DNA from: Bradyrhizobium diazoefficiens USDA 110
GTDB lineage: Bacteria > Pseudomonadota > Alphaproteobacteria > Rhizobiales > Xanthobacteraceae
Length of the DNA stretch: 64,000 nucleotides
Direction of reading: 5' to 3'
Assembly: GCF_000011365.1 (NCBI RefSeq)
Contig: NC_004463.1
Span: 5,318,001-5,382,000, forward strand
Below the pieces are notes generated by a model. That model saw only the letters and a list, made by a program, of their open reading frames with translations, was not told the DNA's origin and did no database searches. Positions 1 to 11,267 of this stretch are shown piece after piece (the first letter of the stretch is position 1; each line of letters begins with the position of its first letter). The position numbers and the translations under genes were made by a program.

Positions 1-424
1 CCGAGCAGGCAATCGCACCGGCATTGACCATCGGGTTGAAGGGACGGTTGTCGTTGGTGAGCCGGATCGAATTGAAGGCTTCGCCGCTCGGCTCGACGCC
101 GATGGTGGCCGAGACGCGCTCCTCGCCCACCGTCTCCAGCGCCAGCGCGAACACGAAGGCCTTCGAGACCGACTGGATCGTGAACGGCACCGCGCTGTCG
201 CCGACCTCGTAGACATGGCCGTCGATGGTGACGAGCGCGATGCCGAAATGATCGGGGTTGGCGCGCTTCAGCTCGGGAATGTAATCGGCAAGCTCGCCCG
301 AACTGTCGCCCCTGAACTCCTCGTGGCAATCGGTCAGGAAACGCCGCAGTGGCGGCCTGGTGGGATATCCGGCCGACCGGGTCGCGCCGGCTACGCTGGG
401 CAAACGGATGGGCTGGGTGTCCAC
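1..424 (-). CDS. glsA: Glutaminase (N-terminal part; continues past the left edge)
   Basis: Hydrolyses L-glutamine to glutamate and ammonia in the cytoplasm. The visible 141 residues show the GlsA-family order: an ADYIPELKRANPDHFGIA segment, then a VTIDGHVY strand, then FTIQSVSKAF, which carries the family's catalytic Ser-x-x-Lys (the SVSK), then NPMVNAGAIACS near the window edge. The family is about 310 residues long, so rather more than half lies outside. I chose GTG at 424 because a GAGGTG ribosome site lies about seven bases upstream and the conserved region follows; an internal ATG is also possible. The gene is transcribed away from the window. The 105 bases to the next gene hold nothing I recognise. 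Confidence 0.88.
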   Translation of the reverse strand, partial: MDTQPIRLPSVAGATRSAGYPTRPPLRRFLTDCHEEFRGDSSGELADYIPELKRANPDHFGIALVTIDGHVYEVGDSAVPFTIQSVSKAFVFALALETVGEERVSATIGVEPSGEAFNSIRLTNDNRPFNPMVNAGAIACS

Positions 425-529
425 GGTCTCACACCTCGGTTTGCCCAGAATAAAAGCAATTCGTGTGCCATGTATACGGAGCCGACGGTGTCGTGGTGGG
501 GCGATCCCCCTTAAGGACCGAATAAAATC

Positions 530-1735
530 TCAGCGCGCGTCGGCTGGTGCACGCGGCTTGAGCAGCCGAGCACAGACGATGCCGAGGACCACCATGATCG
601 CGGCGCTCACAAACAGCGTCGGCACCTTGCCGGCGTGTTGCAGGCCGAAGCCGTAGGCGAGCGGCCCGACCGTCTGTCCCATGAAGAAGAAGAACGAATG
701 CAGCGACAGCGCGGTGGCGCGCGCCTCGACCGAGAGCTCGCTGGCGAACACCTGGAGGCAGCCATGGGCGATGTAGAAGCCCCAGCCCATGACGATGAGA
801 TTCAGCGCCTGCACCTCCCAGCGCGGACCGAAGGCCACGGCGACGAGCTGCGAGGCCACCAGCGTCATGCCCGCGATCATCATTCCCTTCATGCCGAGCC
901 ACGGCAGCAGGCGCGACACCGTCAGCGTGTAGAACAGGCCGCCGACCGCGAAGCCCGCGATGACGATGCCGGCGATCGAGAGCGAGGTCTGGCCGAGCTC
1001 GAACAGGAACGAGGCGATATAGGGAAACAGGCCGAGCACGCAGCAGCCTTCGACGAACACGGCCGAGTAGCACACATAGGCGTTGGGGTTGGTGAAGATG
1101 GTGCGATAGCCGGCCTTCAGCGCCGACAGGCTCGTCTTCGGCGGATGCTTGACCTTGGCGCCGCGAAAGCCGGCGGCAACCGCGATCGATGCAACGATCA
1201 CGAGCACGCCGAGCACCGCCAGCACGCCGCGCCAGCCGAGGAAATCGCCGATCAGGCCGGAGGCCGAGGCACCGAGCAGATTGCCGGTCATGGCGCCGGC
1301 GAGCGTGCGGCTGATCGCGACCTGCCGCTTCTCCGGACCGACCAGATCGCTGGTCAGGCTGAGCGCCACCGGAAACACGCCGCCCGAGCCGATGCCGGCA
1401 AGGATGCGGGTCGCAAACAGAACCGAAAACGAGGTCGAGAGCGCGCCGAGAATATTGGCAAGCCCGAGCAGCGCGAGGCAGCCGATCATCAGCCGCGTCT
1501 TGCCGAACAGATCGGCGGCGGCGCCGACGATCGGCTGGATGATCGAGAAGGTGAAAGCGAACACCGCGGCAAAGCCCGCGGCGGTCGCGATGCTGACGCC
1601 AAAATCCTCGGCGACGTGCGGCAGCACCGGGTCGAGCGCACGCGCCGACAACGCCGCGGCGAAGCTGGCGCCGGAGATGACGTAGAGCGCGGCCGGCAGA
1701 CCGTGATCGTGCGGCCGCGCCTCGCCTTGCTGCAT
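530..1735 (-). CDS. MFS transporter, DHA1-like (12-TM drug/sugar-efflux type)
   Basis: A 401-residue secondary transporter of the inner membrane. It has the usual run of hydrophobic helices and an MFS motif-A-like loop after helix 2 (GAAADLFGKTRLMIG). The second half begins after a basic cytoplasmic loop around residue 210 (GAKVKHPPKTSLSALK). The family includes arabinose- and drug-efflux permeases, but the sequence does not identify the substrate. Its ATG overlaps the TGA of the upstream kdsA gene by one base (TGATG), so the two are probably translated from one message. There is no obvious functional link between an exporter and Kdo synthesis, and the pairing may simply reflect operon accretion. 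Confidence 0.85.
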   Translation of the reverse strand: MQQGEARPHDHGLPAALYVISGASFAAALSARALDPVLPHVAEDFGVSIATAAGFAAVFAFTFSIIQPIVGAAADLFGKTRLMIGCLALLGLANILGALSTSFSVLFATRILAGIGSGGVFPVALSLTSDLVGPEKRQVAISRTLAGAMTGNLLGASASGLIGDFLGWRGVLAVLGVLVIVASIAVAAGFRGAKVKHPPKTSLSALKAGYRTIFTNPNAYVCYSAVFVEGCCVLGLFPYIASFLFELGQTSLSIAGIVIAGFAVGGLFYTLTVSRLLPWLGMKGMMIAGMTLVASQLVAVAFGPRWEVQALNLIVMGWGFYIAHGCLQVFASELSVEARATALSLHSFFFFMGQTVGPLAYGFGLQHAGKVPTLFVSAAIMVVLGIVCARLLKPRAPADAR

Positions 1736-2583
1736 CAGCGCGGGTTCTTTGCGAGCGCGTCGAACGCCATCAGCCTGCGGATCAGACCCTCGAACTCGCG
1801 CAACGGCACCATGTTGGGGCCGTCGGAAGGCGCGCTATCGGGATCGGGATGGGTCTCGATGAAGACGCCGGCGACACCGACCGCGACCGCCGCCCGCGCC
1901 AGCACCGGCACGAATTCGCGCTCGCCGCCGGAGGACGTCCCCTTCCCGCCCGGCTGCTGCACCGAATGGGTGGCGTCGAAGATCACGGGCGCACCGGTGG
2001 TGCGCGCCAGGATCGGCAGCGCGCGCATGTCGGAAACCAGCGTGTTGTAGCCGAAGGAGGCGCCGCGCTCGGTGACGAGCACATTCGGATTGTTCGCGCT
2101 CGTGATCTTGGTGACGACGTTCGCCATGTCCCAGGGCGCCAGGAACTGGCCCTTCTTGACGTTGACGACCTTGCCGGTCGCGGCCGCCGCCAGCAGCAGA
2201 TCGGTCTGCCGGCACAGGAAGGCCGGGATCTGCAGGATGTCCACGGCCTGCGCCACCTCGGCGCATTGCGTGGCTTCGTGCACGTCGGTCAGCACCGGCA
2301 GGCCGAGCGAGGAGCGGATCTCGGCGAAGATCGGCAGCGACTGCGCGAGCCCGAGTCCGCGCGCCGCCGACGCGCTGGTGCGGTTGGCCTTGTCGAACGA
2401 GGTCTTGTAGACGAGACCGATGTTCAGCCGCGCGGCGATCTCCTTCAGCGCGGAGGCCACCTCCAGCGCATGCTGGCGGCTTTCGAGCTGGCAAGGCCCG
2501 GCAATGATCGAAATCGGCAGATCATTGCCGAATTTGACCCTGCCAATGGTGACGACCGGCGCCGCTGACGTCGAAGAGCTCAA
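1735..2583 (-). CDS. kdsA: 3-deoxy-8-phosphooctulonate synthase (KDO-8-P synthase)
   Basis: Condenses phosphoenolpyruvate with arabinose 5-phosphate to Kdo-8-phosphate, the precursor of the lipopolysaccharide inner-core sugar. Family motifs are clear: [10 protein letters not shown] at the start of the barrel, [12 protein letters not shown] for PEP binding, [35 protein letters not shown] and [13 protein letters not shown] near the C-terminus. I chose TTG at 2583 because a GAGGGA site precedes it at suitable spacing, giving 282 residues, close to the family norm. A longer reading from 2640 would add about 19 residues unlike the family. It overlaps the downstream exporter gene by one base. Confidence 0.95.
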   Translation of the reverse strand: MSSSTSAAPVVTIGRVKFGNDLPISIIAGPCQLESRQHALEVASALKEIAARLNIGLVYKTSFDKANRTSASAARGLGLAQSLPIFAEIRSSLGLPVLTDVHEATQCAEVAQAVDILQIPAFLCRQTDLLLAAAATGKVVNVKKGQFLAPWDMANVVTKITSANNPNVLVTERGASFGYNTLVSDMRALPILARTTGAPVIFDATHSVQQPGGKGTSSGGEREFVPVLARAAVAVGVAGVFIETHPDPDSAPSDGPNMVPLREFEGLIRRLMAFDALAKNPR

Positions 2584-2698
2584 GGCAAATCCCTCGTTTC
2601 GGCGCGACCATAGCCGCCATCGGGGTCGGATCAACCCCAATCGGCCCAGGCCGTCCGAATATCAGGGTTGCGCCGAAGTTCCGCGGGCGCCGCCGGCG

Positions 2699-3025
2699 CT
2701 ATTTCACCGCCGAAAAGGCGGTCGGCGTCAGGAGCTGGCTGACGATATTGCCGACGATCTGGCCGTCCGCCTCCGACTTCGACCGCGCCTCGAGCCAGTC
2801 CGGATCGGTCACGAACGCGCCCCACTTCTTCTCGCGCTCGGCGAGCGACTCCCAGGCGAGGAAATAGGTCAGCTCCTGGCTGGATTCACCGATCAGCGTG
2901 GTGAAGAATCCAGCCTGGCGGATGCCGTGCTTCTCCCACAGCTTCAGCGTCGCCGTCTCGAACCGCTTCAAGAGCGCCGGCAAGCGGCCGGGCACGCAGC
3001 GGTAGACGCGCATTTCGTAGATCAT
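2699..3025 (-). CDS. NIPSNAP family protein
   Basis: A 108-residue cytoplasmic protein of the NIPSNAP/dimeric alpha-beta-barrel type. It starts MIYEMRVYRCVPGRL, has the WEKHG and TYFLAWESLAEREKKW segments, and ends in a helix (QLLTPTAFSAVK). The W-x-S-x-x-E-R pattern in the middle is characteristic of the family. Bacterial members are poorly understood; some are small-molecule-binding or oxygenase-like proteins, so no reaction is assigned. It is a stand-alone gene between kdsA and the two-component system, with a probable promoter in the 195-base gap to its right, which it shares with the divergent regulator gene. Confidence 0.75.
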   Translation of the reverse strand: MIYEMRVYRCVPGRLPALLKRFETATLKLWEKHGIRQAGFFTTLIGESSQELTYFLAWESLAEREKKWGAFVTDPDWLEARSKSEADGQIVGNIVSQLLTPTAFSAVK

Positions 3026-3221
3026 TCTTGCTTCCTCCCAGAACAGGTCCGCCGCTTATAACGGCCGGCCATAACCGTGTCTTGAGCCCTGCGCGGCCGC
3101 CCCTGTGGCGTTTCGCGCATGGCTCGGCGGTCTTCGGTAACGCATCAAGTCCGGCTCCCGCAATGCTGCCGCAATGATCGGGCCGCTAGAATGGCTTTAG
3201 TTGAAGCCTAGGTGCCGGATC

Positions 3222-3896
3222 ATGCGGATTTTGCTCGTCGAGGATGAGGCGGAGATGGCGGGCGCGCTGGCGTCGGCGCTAAAGCGCTACGACATGGTGG
3301 TAGACCATGCCCCTACCCTTGCCGACGCTGAAGAGGCCATTTCCGCCGACGTCCATGTCGCGGTCCTGCTCGACCGCCAGCTCCCCGACGGCGACGGCCT
3401 TGCACTGATTCCGAAGCTCCGGGCGCGCGCCGACGGCGTGCCGATCATCGTCCTGACCGCGCGCGGCGAGCTCGCCGACCGGATCGCCGGGCTCGACAGC
3501 GGCGCCGACGATTATCTGGCCAAGCCGTTCGCGGTCGAGGAGCTGCTGGCGCGCCTGCGCGCCGTGATGCGGCGCCCCGCTGGACTTACGCCGGATGTCA
3601 TCCGCGCGGGCCGCCTCGCCTTCGATGTCGGCCATCGCGAGGCGAGCATCGACGGCCAGCCGTTCGAGCTGCCGCGTCGCGAGCTGTTGGTGCTCGAGGC
3701 GCTGATCCGCCGCATCGGCCGCACCGTGATACGCTCGGCGCTGGAAGAGGCCGTCTACAATTTCGACGACGAGATCCAGTCGAACGCGCTGGACACGCAT
3801 ATCTCGCGGCTACGCCGCAAGCTCGCCGAGGCGGATGCCGGCATCGAGATCCACGGCATTCGCGGCGTCGGCTATCTCCTGAAGAAGCTGCCATGA
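3222..3896 (+). CDS. OmpR/PhoB-family response regulator
   Basis: A two-component transcription factor of 224 residues. The receiver domain (about 1-115) has the acidic pair in LLVEDEAEM, the phospho-acceptor Asp51 in LLDRQLPDGDG, the Thr in IVLTARGE and the Lys in DDYLAKPFAVEELLAR. A winged-helix DNA-binding domain (about 130-224) ends in SRLRRKL and RGVGYLL. I chose ATG at 3222 because the conserved MRILLVEDE begins there and an AGGTG site lies upstream; a TTG at 3201 is in frame but adds non-conserved residues. The downstream kinase gene overlaps it by four bases (ATGA), so the pair is translationally coupled. Confidence 0.93.
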   Translation: MRILLVEDEAEMAGALASALKRYDMVVDHAPTLADAEEAISADVHVAVLLDRQLPDGDGLALIPKLRARADGVPIIVLTARGELADRIAGLDSGADDYLAKPFAVEELLARLRAVMRRPAGLTPDVIRAGRLAFDVGHREASIDGQPFELPRRELLVLEALIRRIGRTVIRSALEEAVYNFDDEIQSNALDTHISRLRRKLAEADAGIEIHGIRGVGYLLKKLP

Positions 3897-5269
3897 GCAG
3901 GCACGACGATCCCTACTGCCTGCGCTCGCGCCTGAGCTGGCGCCTGCTCTCGCTCCAGGCCGTGCTGCTCCTGGCCCTGGTTGCCGTCGTCGTCGGAGCG
4001 CTGTGCGCGTCAGGACTTGTGCTCGCCGAGCGCGACGAGGATCGCGTGATCGACGTCGTGCAGCACGCACTGACGCGCGACGCACAGGGCGGCCTGACCG
4101 TGCGGCCGACGCCCGAGCTCAGACAATTGCGTAGCGAGACACCAGACCTCTGGTTCCTGGTCCGCGACCGGCAGGGACATTCGCTCGCCGAAGGTGCCGT
4201 GCCGGCTGAATTCGCCGCGATCGGCGGCGGCCTCGACCAGATCAGCCAGGCGCGGCTCGGCTGGCAGCTGTTCGAGGACGATCCGCGCAAGCCGGCGGCG
4301 CGGCTGAAGCGGGTCGATACCGAGGCCGGCAATGTGCAGGTCATCACGGCGACACAGGGCCGGCTGACCGGCGCCAAGGCGCTGGTCATGACATCGCTTG
4401 CGTTCCTCGGCATCGCCCTGCCAGGCCTCCTTCTGATGGGAACCGCGACCTTCATCGCGACACCGATGATCGTGCGGCGCGCCTTCAGAGGACTTGATAC
4501 GACCGCGGACCAGGCGCGTCGCATCGACATCCATCAGCGCGGCGCGCGCCTGTCGGTGGAGAGAATTCCGCTGGAGGTCGTACCGCTCGTGACTGCGGTC
4601 AATGACGCGCTGGCGCGGCTCGACCAGGGCTATGCCCGCCACAAGCGTTTCGTCGCCGACGCCGCGCACGAGCTGCGCACGCCGATCGCGATCCTCAACA
4701 CGCGCCTGGAGTCGCTTGCCCCGGGGCCGGACAAGACCCGGCTGCTGGAAGATGCCGCGCGGCTGGCGACGCTTGCCGAGCAGTTGCTGGACATTCAGCG
4801 GCTCGACCGCTGCGGCCATCCTTTCGCGCGCGTCGACCTTGTCCGGGTCGCGCAAGGCGCGGCTGCCGACCTCGCGCCGCTGGCGATTGCCGGCGGCTAC
4901 GAGCTGGCGCTCGATGCACCCACGACGCCGATCGAGACGATCGGTGACGCGGCCGCGTTGGAACGCGCGCTGACCAACCTCGTGCAAAATGCGATTCAGC
5001 ACGGCCCTCGCCGCGGCACCATCGGCATTCGCGTCAGCAGACCCGCGAGCATCGAAGTCACGGACGAAGGTCCCGGCATTCCCGTCGGACAACGCGAGCA
5101 GATCTTCGAGCCGTTCTACCGGCTGACGCCGCTCGATCGCGGTGCCGGCCTCGGCCTCAACATGGTGCGCGAGATCGTGCAGCTGCATGGCGGCCACGTC
5201 TCGGTCACGGACGGGCCGGACGGCGGCGCCTGTTTCAGAATAACGCTGCGCCCAATCCCGCAGGATTGA
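3893..5269 (+). CDS. Sensor histidine kinase (partner of the upstream regulator)
   Basis: A 458-residue inner-membrane kinase. It has TM1 at about 17-45, a periplasmic sensor of about 115 residues with no domain I recognise, TM2 at about 163-190, a HAMP-like linker, the HisKA box FVADAAHELRTP with the phosphorylated His259, and a HATPase domain with an N-box (LTNLVQNAIQHG), a G1 box (DEGPGIP) and a G2 box (GAGLGLNMVREIV). The architecture resembles the QseC/TctE-type kinases that pair with OmpR regulators. The signal cannot be read from the sequence. The phospholipid-methyltransferase-like gene about 110 bases downstream may be a target, which would suggest an envelope signal; that is inference. 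Confidence 0.93.
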   Translation: MSRHDDPYCLRSRLSWRLLSLQAVLLLALVAVVVGALCASGLVLAERDEDRVIDVVQHALTRDAQGGLTVRPTPELRQLRSETPDLWFLVRDRQGHSLAEGAVPAEFAAIGGGLDQISQARLGWQLFEDDPRKPAARLKRVDTEAGNVQVITATQGRLTGAKALVMTSLAFLGIALPGLLLMGTATFIATPMIVRRAFRGLDTTADQARRIDIHQRGARLSVERIPLEVVPLVTAVNDALARLDQGYARHKRFVADAAHELRTPIAILNTRLESLAPGPDKTRLLEDAARLATLAEQLLDIQRLDRCGHPFARVDLVRVAQGAAADLAPLAIAGGYELALDAPTTPIETIGDAAALERALTNLVQNAIQHGPRRGTIGIRVSRPASIEVTDEGPGIPVGQREQIFEPFYRLTPLDRGAGLGLNMVREIVQLHGGHVSVTDGPDGGACFRITLRPIPQD

Positions 5270-5380
5270 TTCAATCCGCGTGCGCCTCTCACAGCGCAAT
5301 GCTGTCGCAATGCACGGCCGTGACACTGCATCCGCCTCACTTCTGATCTTTCGAGGTGCAACCAAGATGCCGGAGTGCGC

Positions 5381-6043
5381 ATGCCCAACGATTTCCTCTC
5401 CTTCTTCCTGTCCTGGATGTCGGCCCCGCGTCGGGTCGGCGCGATCGCGCCGTCAGGCGCGGCGCTCGCCGATCTGATCACCCGCGAGATCACGGCATCG
5501 ACCGGTCCGATCCTCGAGCTCGGCCCCGGCACCGGGGCATTCACCTACAACCTCCTGAAACGCGGCGTCCGCCAGCAGGACCTCACGCTGATCGAATACG
5601 GCTCCGACTTCATGAAGCTCCTGCAAGTGCGCTTTCCCAACGCGCGCGTCTTGTGGATGGATGCGGGGCGGCTGACGACGGAGCGCCTCTATGACGGCGC
5701 GCCCGTCGGCGCGGTCGTGAGCGGGCTGCCGCTGCTCAACATGTCGACGCGCAAGGTCATCTCGATCGTCAGCGGCGCGTTCAGCTATGTCCGCCCCGGC
5801 GGCGCATTCTACCAGTTCACCTACGGCATGAGCTGCCCGGTGCCGCGGCCGATTCTCGATCGGCTGGGCTTACGCGCCACGCTGGTCGATCGCGCCCTGC
5901 TGAACATGCCGCCCGCCGCCGTCTACAAGCTGACACGGCGGCCGCAGATGAAGCTCGTCACGGGATCGCTTGCGCCGGCCCCCTCGACGCGAGTCGCCTT
6001 GGAGCCGATCCATCACGCGCGCGACTACTCCGCCGCGCGCTGA
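5381..6043 (+). CDS. SAM-dependent methyltransferase, phospholipid N-methyltransferase (PmtA)-like
   Basis: A 220-residue class I methyltransferase. The SAM-binding glycine loop ILELGPGTGAF lies at about residues 45-55, followed by an acidic strand end (LIEYG) and a proline-rich SGLPLLNMS motif at about 125, in the position where DNA or lipid methyltransferases have their catalytic loop. Length and motif order match the Rhizobium-type PmtA/COG3963 group, which methylates phosphatidylethanolamine towards phosphatidylcholine on the membrane surface. Bradyrhizobia carry several such paralogues, so the exact substrate is uncertain. ATG 5381 has GGAG at good spacing; a GTG six bases earlier is less likely. 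It ends four bases before the convergent pyrG stop. Confidence 0.75.
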   Translation: MPNDFLSFFLSWMSAPRRVGAIAPSGAALADLITREITASTGPILELGPGTGAFTYNLLKRGVRQQDLTLIEYGSDFMKLLQVRFPNARVLWMDAGRLTTERLYDGAPVGAVVSGLPLLNMSTRKVISIVSGAFSYVRPGGAFYQFTYGMSCPVPRPILDRLGLRATLVDRALLNMPPAAVYKLTRRPQMKLVTGSLAPAPSTRVALEPIHHARDYSAAR

Positions 6044-6047
6044 GCCA

Positions 6048-7691
<1,644 letters not shown>

Positions 7692-7845
7692 CTAATCCCT
7701 CGAATTCGATTCGCCAAAGCGATTCGTATTCCGCCCCAAAGATTTTGCGGGCCTGTGGGTGAGCCAGAACTAAGAATGGTAACAGAGCCTTGATGGGGAT
7801 TGTTGACGCAGGACGGTAGAAGCCGCCCTGCATGGCCCCCCTGCT

Positions 7846-8235
7846 TTATTGCGAGCGAGGCACCTGCGGGCCGCTCGGCGCTGCCGGAGCCTGCTGCTGC
7901 TCGTCGGCCTTCTTCAGCGAATCCAGGATGCCGCCCGAGGTCGGCGGCGCAATCGGCGATCCGCCGGCCGGCTGGCCCTGCGATGCCGGCTGGCCAATGA
8001 TCGACGAAGGCGCGCGGTTGTAGCCGGCGTACCAGGACAGGAACAGGCTGGTCACGAAGAAGCCGGCGGCGAGGATCGCGGTCGTCCGCGACAGAAGATT
8101 CGCGGTGCCGCGGCTCGACATGAAGCCCGCGCCTCCGCCCATGCCGAGGCCGCCGCCTTCCGACTTCTGGAGCAGGACGGCGCCGATCATGACGGCGACG
8201 ATCATGAGATGGATGACGATGACAACAGTCTGCAT
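7846..8235 (-). CDS. secG: Preprotein translocase subunit SecG
   Basis: A small subunit of the SecYEG protein-export channel in the inner membrane. The 129 residues contain two transmembrane helices (about 3-22 and 55-75) separated by the family's glycine-rich loop LLQKSEGGGLGMGGGAGFMSSRG, here quoted in part: QKSEGGGLGMGGG. The C-terminal third is a Pro/Gln/Gly-rich tail, as in other alphaproteobacterial SecG proteins, which are longer than the 110-residue E. coli protein. It lies between tpiA and pyrG on the same strand with gaps of 140 and 166 bases, so it may have its own promoter. Confidence 0.92.
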   Translation of the reverse strand: MQTVVIVIHLMIVAVMIGAVLLQKSEGGGLGMGGGAGFMSSRGTANLLSRTTAILAAGFFVTSLFLSWYAGYNRAPSSIIGQPASQGQPAGGSPIAPPTSGGILDSLKKADEQQQAPAAPSGPQVPRSQ

Positions 8236-8375
8236 AGTGCCCTTCCGTCACAAGCCGACAGCGCCGAGACGGCGGCCGATCGCGCTTCGCGGGTTTTCCT
8301 GAAGTTGCGCGGTGTTACACGATCGGAAACGGCATTGCCACCCCCGATCGGGTCCGGACCAACGGTTTGGGTTAG

Positions 8376-9131
8376 CTAGGGGCAGCCCTTGGCGATCGCA
8401 AGGAAATCGGCCGCCTTGAGGCTGGCGCCGCCGACCAGAGCTCCGTTGACGTTCTTCACGGCCATCAGCTCGGCCGCGTTCGAGGGCTTGACCGAACCGC
8501 CATAGAGGATCCGCATCTTCGCCCCGTCCACGCTAAACCGGGAGGTCAGGAACTCCCGGATAAACCCATGAATCTGCTCGACATCCTGGACTGTGGGGGT
8601 CAGGCCGGTGCCGATTGCCCAGACGGGCTCATAGGCCACGACCAGGTTGGCCGCGGTAGAGCCGTCCGGCAGCGAGCCGTCGAGCTGGCCGCGCAGGATG
8701 TCCAGGGTCTGGCCGGCATCGCGCTGGGCTTGCGTCTCGCCGATGCAGACGATCGCCGTCACCCCGGCCCGCCAGGCGGCTTCCGCCTTCTGCCGCACCA
8801 AAGCATCGCCCTCGCCATGGTCGGCGCGGCGCTCGGAATGGCCGACGATGATGGCGGTCGCGCCCGCATTCGCGAGCATTTCGGCGGCGATATCGCCGGT
8901 ATGGGCGCCGGAGGCCTTGGGGTGGCAATCCTGGGCCCCAACCGCGACCTTCTTGCCGCGCGCCTTGTCGGCAAAGGCCGCGATCAGGGTCGCCGGCGGG
9001 CAGACCAGCAGATCGGCCTTGGTGGCCACGTCTGCCGCGCCATTGAGCATGGCGTCGAATTCGGCAGCGGAGGCCTTCAGGCCGTTCATTTTCCAGTTGC
9101 CGGCGATCAGCGGTCGGATGGCGTCGGTCAT
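8376..9131 (-). CDS. tpiA: Triosephosphate isomerase
   Basis: Interconverts dihydroxyacetone phosphate and glyceraldehyde 3-phosphate in glycolysis and gluconeogenesis. The 251 residues carry the full catalytic set: Lys in GNWKMNG, His in VGHSERR, the catalytic Glu in [11 protein letters not shown], and the phosphate-binding loop [13 protein letters not shown] chose ATG 9131 ([14 protein letters not shown]); an in-frame TTG 15 bases earlier would add five residues that are not conserved. It is transcribed leftwards, divergent from the chaperone gene on the right. The 223-base gap between them should hold both promoters. Confidence 0.97.
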   Translation of the reverse strand: MTDAIRPLIAGNWKMNGLKASAAEFDAMLNGAADVATKADLLVCPPATLIAAFADKARGKKVAVGAQDCHPKASGAHTGDIAAEMLANAGATAIIVGHSERRADHGEGDALVRQKAEAAWRAGVTAIVCIGETQAQRDAGQTLDILRGQLDGSLPDGSTAANLVVAYEPVWAIGTGLTPTVQDVEQIHGFIREFLTSRFSVDGAKMRILYGGSVKPSNAAELMAVKNVNGALVGGASLKAADFLAIAKGCP

Positions 9132-9354
9132 GTCAATTTCCAGCAAAATGAGGTTTGTGCATGCGCTAGCAGAGGTGCTGCGGCAGTTCCAGAGACCTAA
9201 GGGCTTTTAACCGCAGCTTCGCGAGGCCGCGTGACCTGAGGTTGCGGGGGGAAAGCCGCCACTTTATGATGATCTATCAATTTGGTGACGCGCTTTTGCG
9301 GAATCTGCATTAAGACGCGCTCCCGTTCCCCTCCTGCCAAACAAGTTGGACCAA

Positions 9355-11253
9355 ATGCTTCGAGGAATGCGCAAGGCCTCATCAAACTGGCTCGGCAAGA
9401 CCATTATGGCCGTGGTGATGGGCGTGTTGATCATCAGTTTCGGCATTTGGGGCATCGCCGACATCTTCCGCGGCTTCGGACAGTCCACGGTGGCCAAGAT
9501 CGGCCGAACCGAGATTTCGCTGAACGAGTTCCGCCAGATCTATACCGACCGCCTGCAACAGATCAGCCGCCAGTTCGGCCGTCCGCTGACGCCTGATCAG
9601 GCCCGCGCCTTCGGCCTCGACCGTCAGGTGCTCCAGCAGACGATCGCGGAAGCCGCCCTCGACGAAGAGGCGCGCCGGCTCGGGCTCGGCCAGTCTGACG
9701 ACCAGATCCGCCAGGTCATCATGAACGACCCCAACTTCAAGGGCGTCGGCGGCAGCTTCGATGCGAACCGCTTCCAGGCCGTGATCCGCAACTTCGGCTA
9801 TACCGAGCAGCGCTACGTGTCCGAGCAGCGCAAGGTGTCGCTGCGGCGGCAGCTCACCGGCACGATCGGCGCGGGTCTCGAGCCGCCGAAGGCGATGATC
9901 GACGTGCTGACGCGCTTCCAGAACGAGCAGCGCGCCATTGAGTTCGCACGGCTCGACGCCGCGCAGGCAGGTACCATCGATGCGCCCTCGCCCGAGGCGC
10001 TCGCCGCCTATTTCGAGGATCACAAGGTCCAGTTCCGCGCGCCCGAATATCGCAAGATCGCCTTCGTCGTGATCTCGCCGGAAGAGATCGGCAAGTGGAG
10101 CGAAGTCTCCGACGAGGACGCGAAGAAACTGTTCGACCAGCGCAAGGACCGGCTCGGCACGCCCGAGAAGCGCCAGATCCACCAGATCGTGTTTCCCAAC
10201 GCGGCCGAGGCGCAGACCGCGCGCGAGCGCCTCGCCGGCGGAATGTCGTTCGAGGATCTCGGCAAGGAGCGCGGACTGAGCGCATCCGACGTCGATCTCG
10301 GGCTCGTGACCAAATCGTCGCTCGACCCGGCGGTTGGCGATGCCGCCTTCGCGCTCCCCGCAGGTGAAATCAGCCAGCCGATCCAAGGCCGTCTCGGCAC
10401 CGCGATCGTCAAGGTCGACAAGATCGAGCCGGGCGTCGAGGCGAACTACGCCAGCCTCGTCGGCGACATCAAGCGCGAGATCGCCACCGAGCGCGCGCGC
10501 GTCAAGGTCGCCGATCTCCGCGACAAGATGGAAGACGAGCGCGGTGGCGGCGCCAGCGTGATCGACGCGGCGCAGAAGCTCGGCCTCACCGCCGTCACCA
10601 TCGACGCCGTCGACCGCTCCGGCCGCGCCCCGAACGGCCAGCCGGTCGCCAACATCCCGCCGGGCCTCGACGTGGTATCGCAGGCCTTCAATACCGACGT
10701 CGGCGTCGACAATGACGCGATCTCGTTCAAGGGCGGCTACGTCTGGTACGACGTGCTCGCTATCACGCCCTCGCGCGATCGCAACCTCGACGAGGTCCGC
10801 GACCAGGTCGAGGCGCGCTGGCGCCAGGACCAGATCGCGACCAAGCTGAAGGCCAAGGCCACCGAGATGGTGCAGAAGCTCGAAGCGGGCGGCAAGCTTG
10901 CCGATGAAGCCGCCGCGGTCGGCGCCAAGGTCGAGACCGCGACCGGCTTCAAGCGCGACGACTCGCCCGCCGGCGTGCCCGCGACCGTCGTTGCGGCCGC
11001 CTTCCGCACCGCCAAGGACGGCGTCGGACAGACGCCCGTGAGCGGCGGCAGCGAGGTGATCGTCTTCCGCGTCACCGACATCGTCGATCCCACGGTCGAC
11101 GCCGCCTCCGACGCGGTGAAGAAGCTGAAGGAGAGCCTCGACCGGGCGCAGACCGAGGAGCAGGTCGCTTCCTACGTCAACAAGCTTGAAACCGACATCG
11201 GGACCACCATTAATCAGGCCGCCTTCGCGCAGGTGACCGGCGCGAACCAGTGA
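9355..11253 (+). CDS. SurA N-terminal-domain / PpiD-like peptidyl-prolyl isomerase chaperone
   Basis: A 632-residue membrane-anchored periplasmic folding factor. A single N-terminal anchor (about 17-36) is followed by a long helical SurA_N chaperone region (about 40-240), then a parvulin-type rotamase domain (about 250-370, with KRQIHQIVFPNAAEA and the FEDLGKERGLSASDVDLG stretch in part), then a second helical region to the C-terminus. This is the PpiD layout, in which the protein sits beside the Sec channel and helps newly exported outer-membrane proteins. Its neighbours secG and tpiA lie across the divergent promoter. ATG 9355 begins the conserved MLRGMRKASSNWLGK; a TTG nine bases earlier is in frame. 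trpD follows 14 bases after the stop. Confidence 0.88.
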   Translation: MLRGMRKASSNWLGKTIMAVVMGVLIISFGIWGIADIFRGFGQSTVAKIGRTEISLNEFRQIYTDRLQQISRQFGRPLTPDQARAFGLDRQVLQQTIAEAALDEEARRLGLGQSDDQIRQVIMNDPNFKGVGGSFDANRFQAVIRNFGYTEQRYVSEQRKVSLRRQLTGTIGAGLEPPKAMIDVLTRFQNEQRAIEFARLDAAQAGTIDAPSPEALAAYFEDHKVQFRAPEYRKIAFVVISPEEIGKWSEVSDEDAKKLFDQRKDRLGTPEKRQIHQIVFPNAAEAQTARERLAGGMSFEDLGKERGLSASDVDLGLVTKSSLDPAVGDAAFALPAGEISQPIQGRLGTAIVKVDKIEPGVEANYASLVGDIKREIATERARVKVADLRDKMEDERGGGASVIDAAQKLGLTAVTIDAVDRSGRAPNGQPVANIPPGLDVVSQAFNTDVGVDNDAISFKGGYVWYDVLAITPSRDRNLDEVRDQVEARWRQDQIATKLKAKATEMVQKLEAGGKLADEAAAVGAKVETATGFKRDDSPAGVPATVVAAAFRTAKDGVGQTPVSGGSEVIVFRVTDIVDPTVDAASDAVKKLKESLDRAQTEEQVASYVNKLETDIGTTINQAAFAQVTGANQ

Positions 11254-11267
11254 GTTGAAAGCACGCG

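Noticed and set aside
635..2050. A 471-codon plus-strand frame over the MFS and kdsA genes
   Set aside because: Low-complexity Arg/Glu/His-rich translation opposite two recognisable genes.
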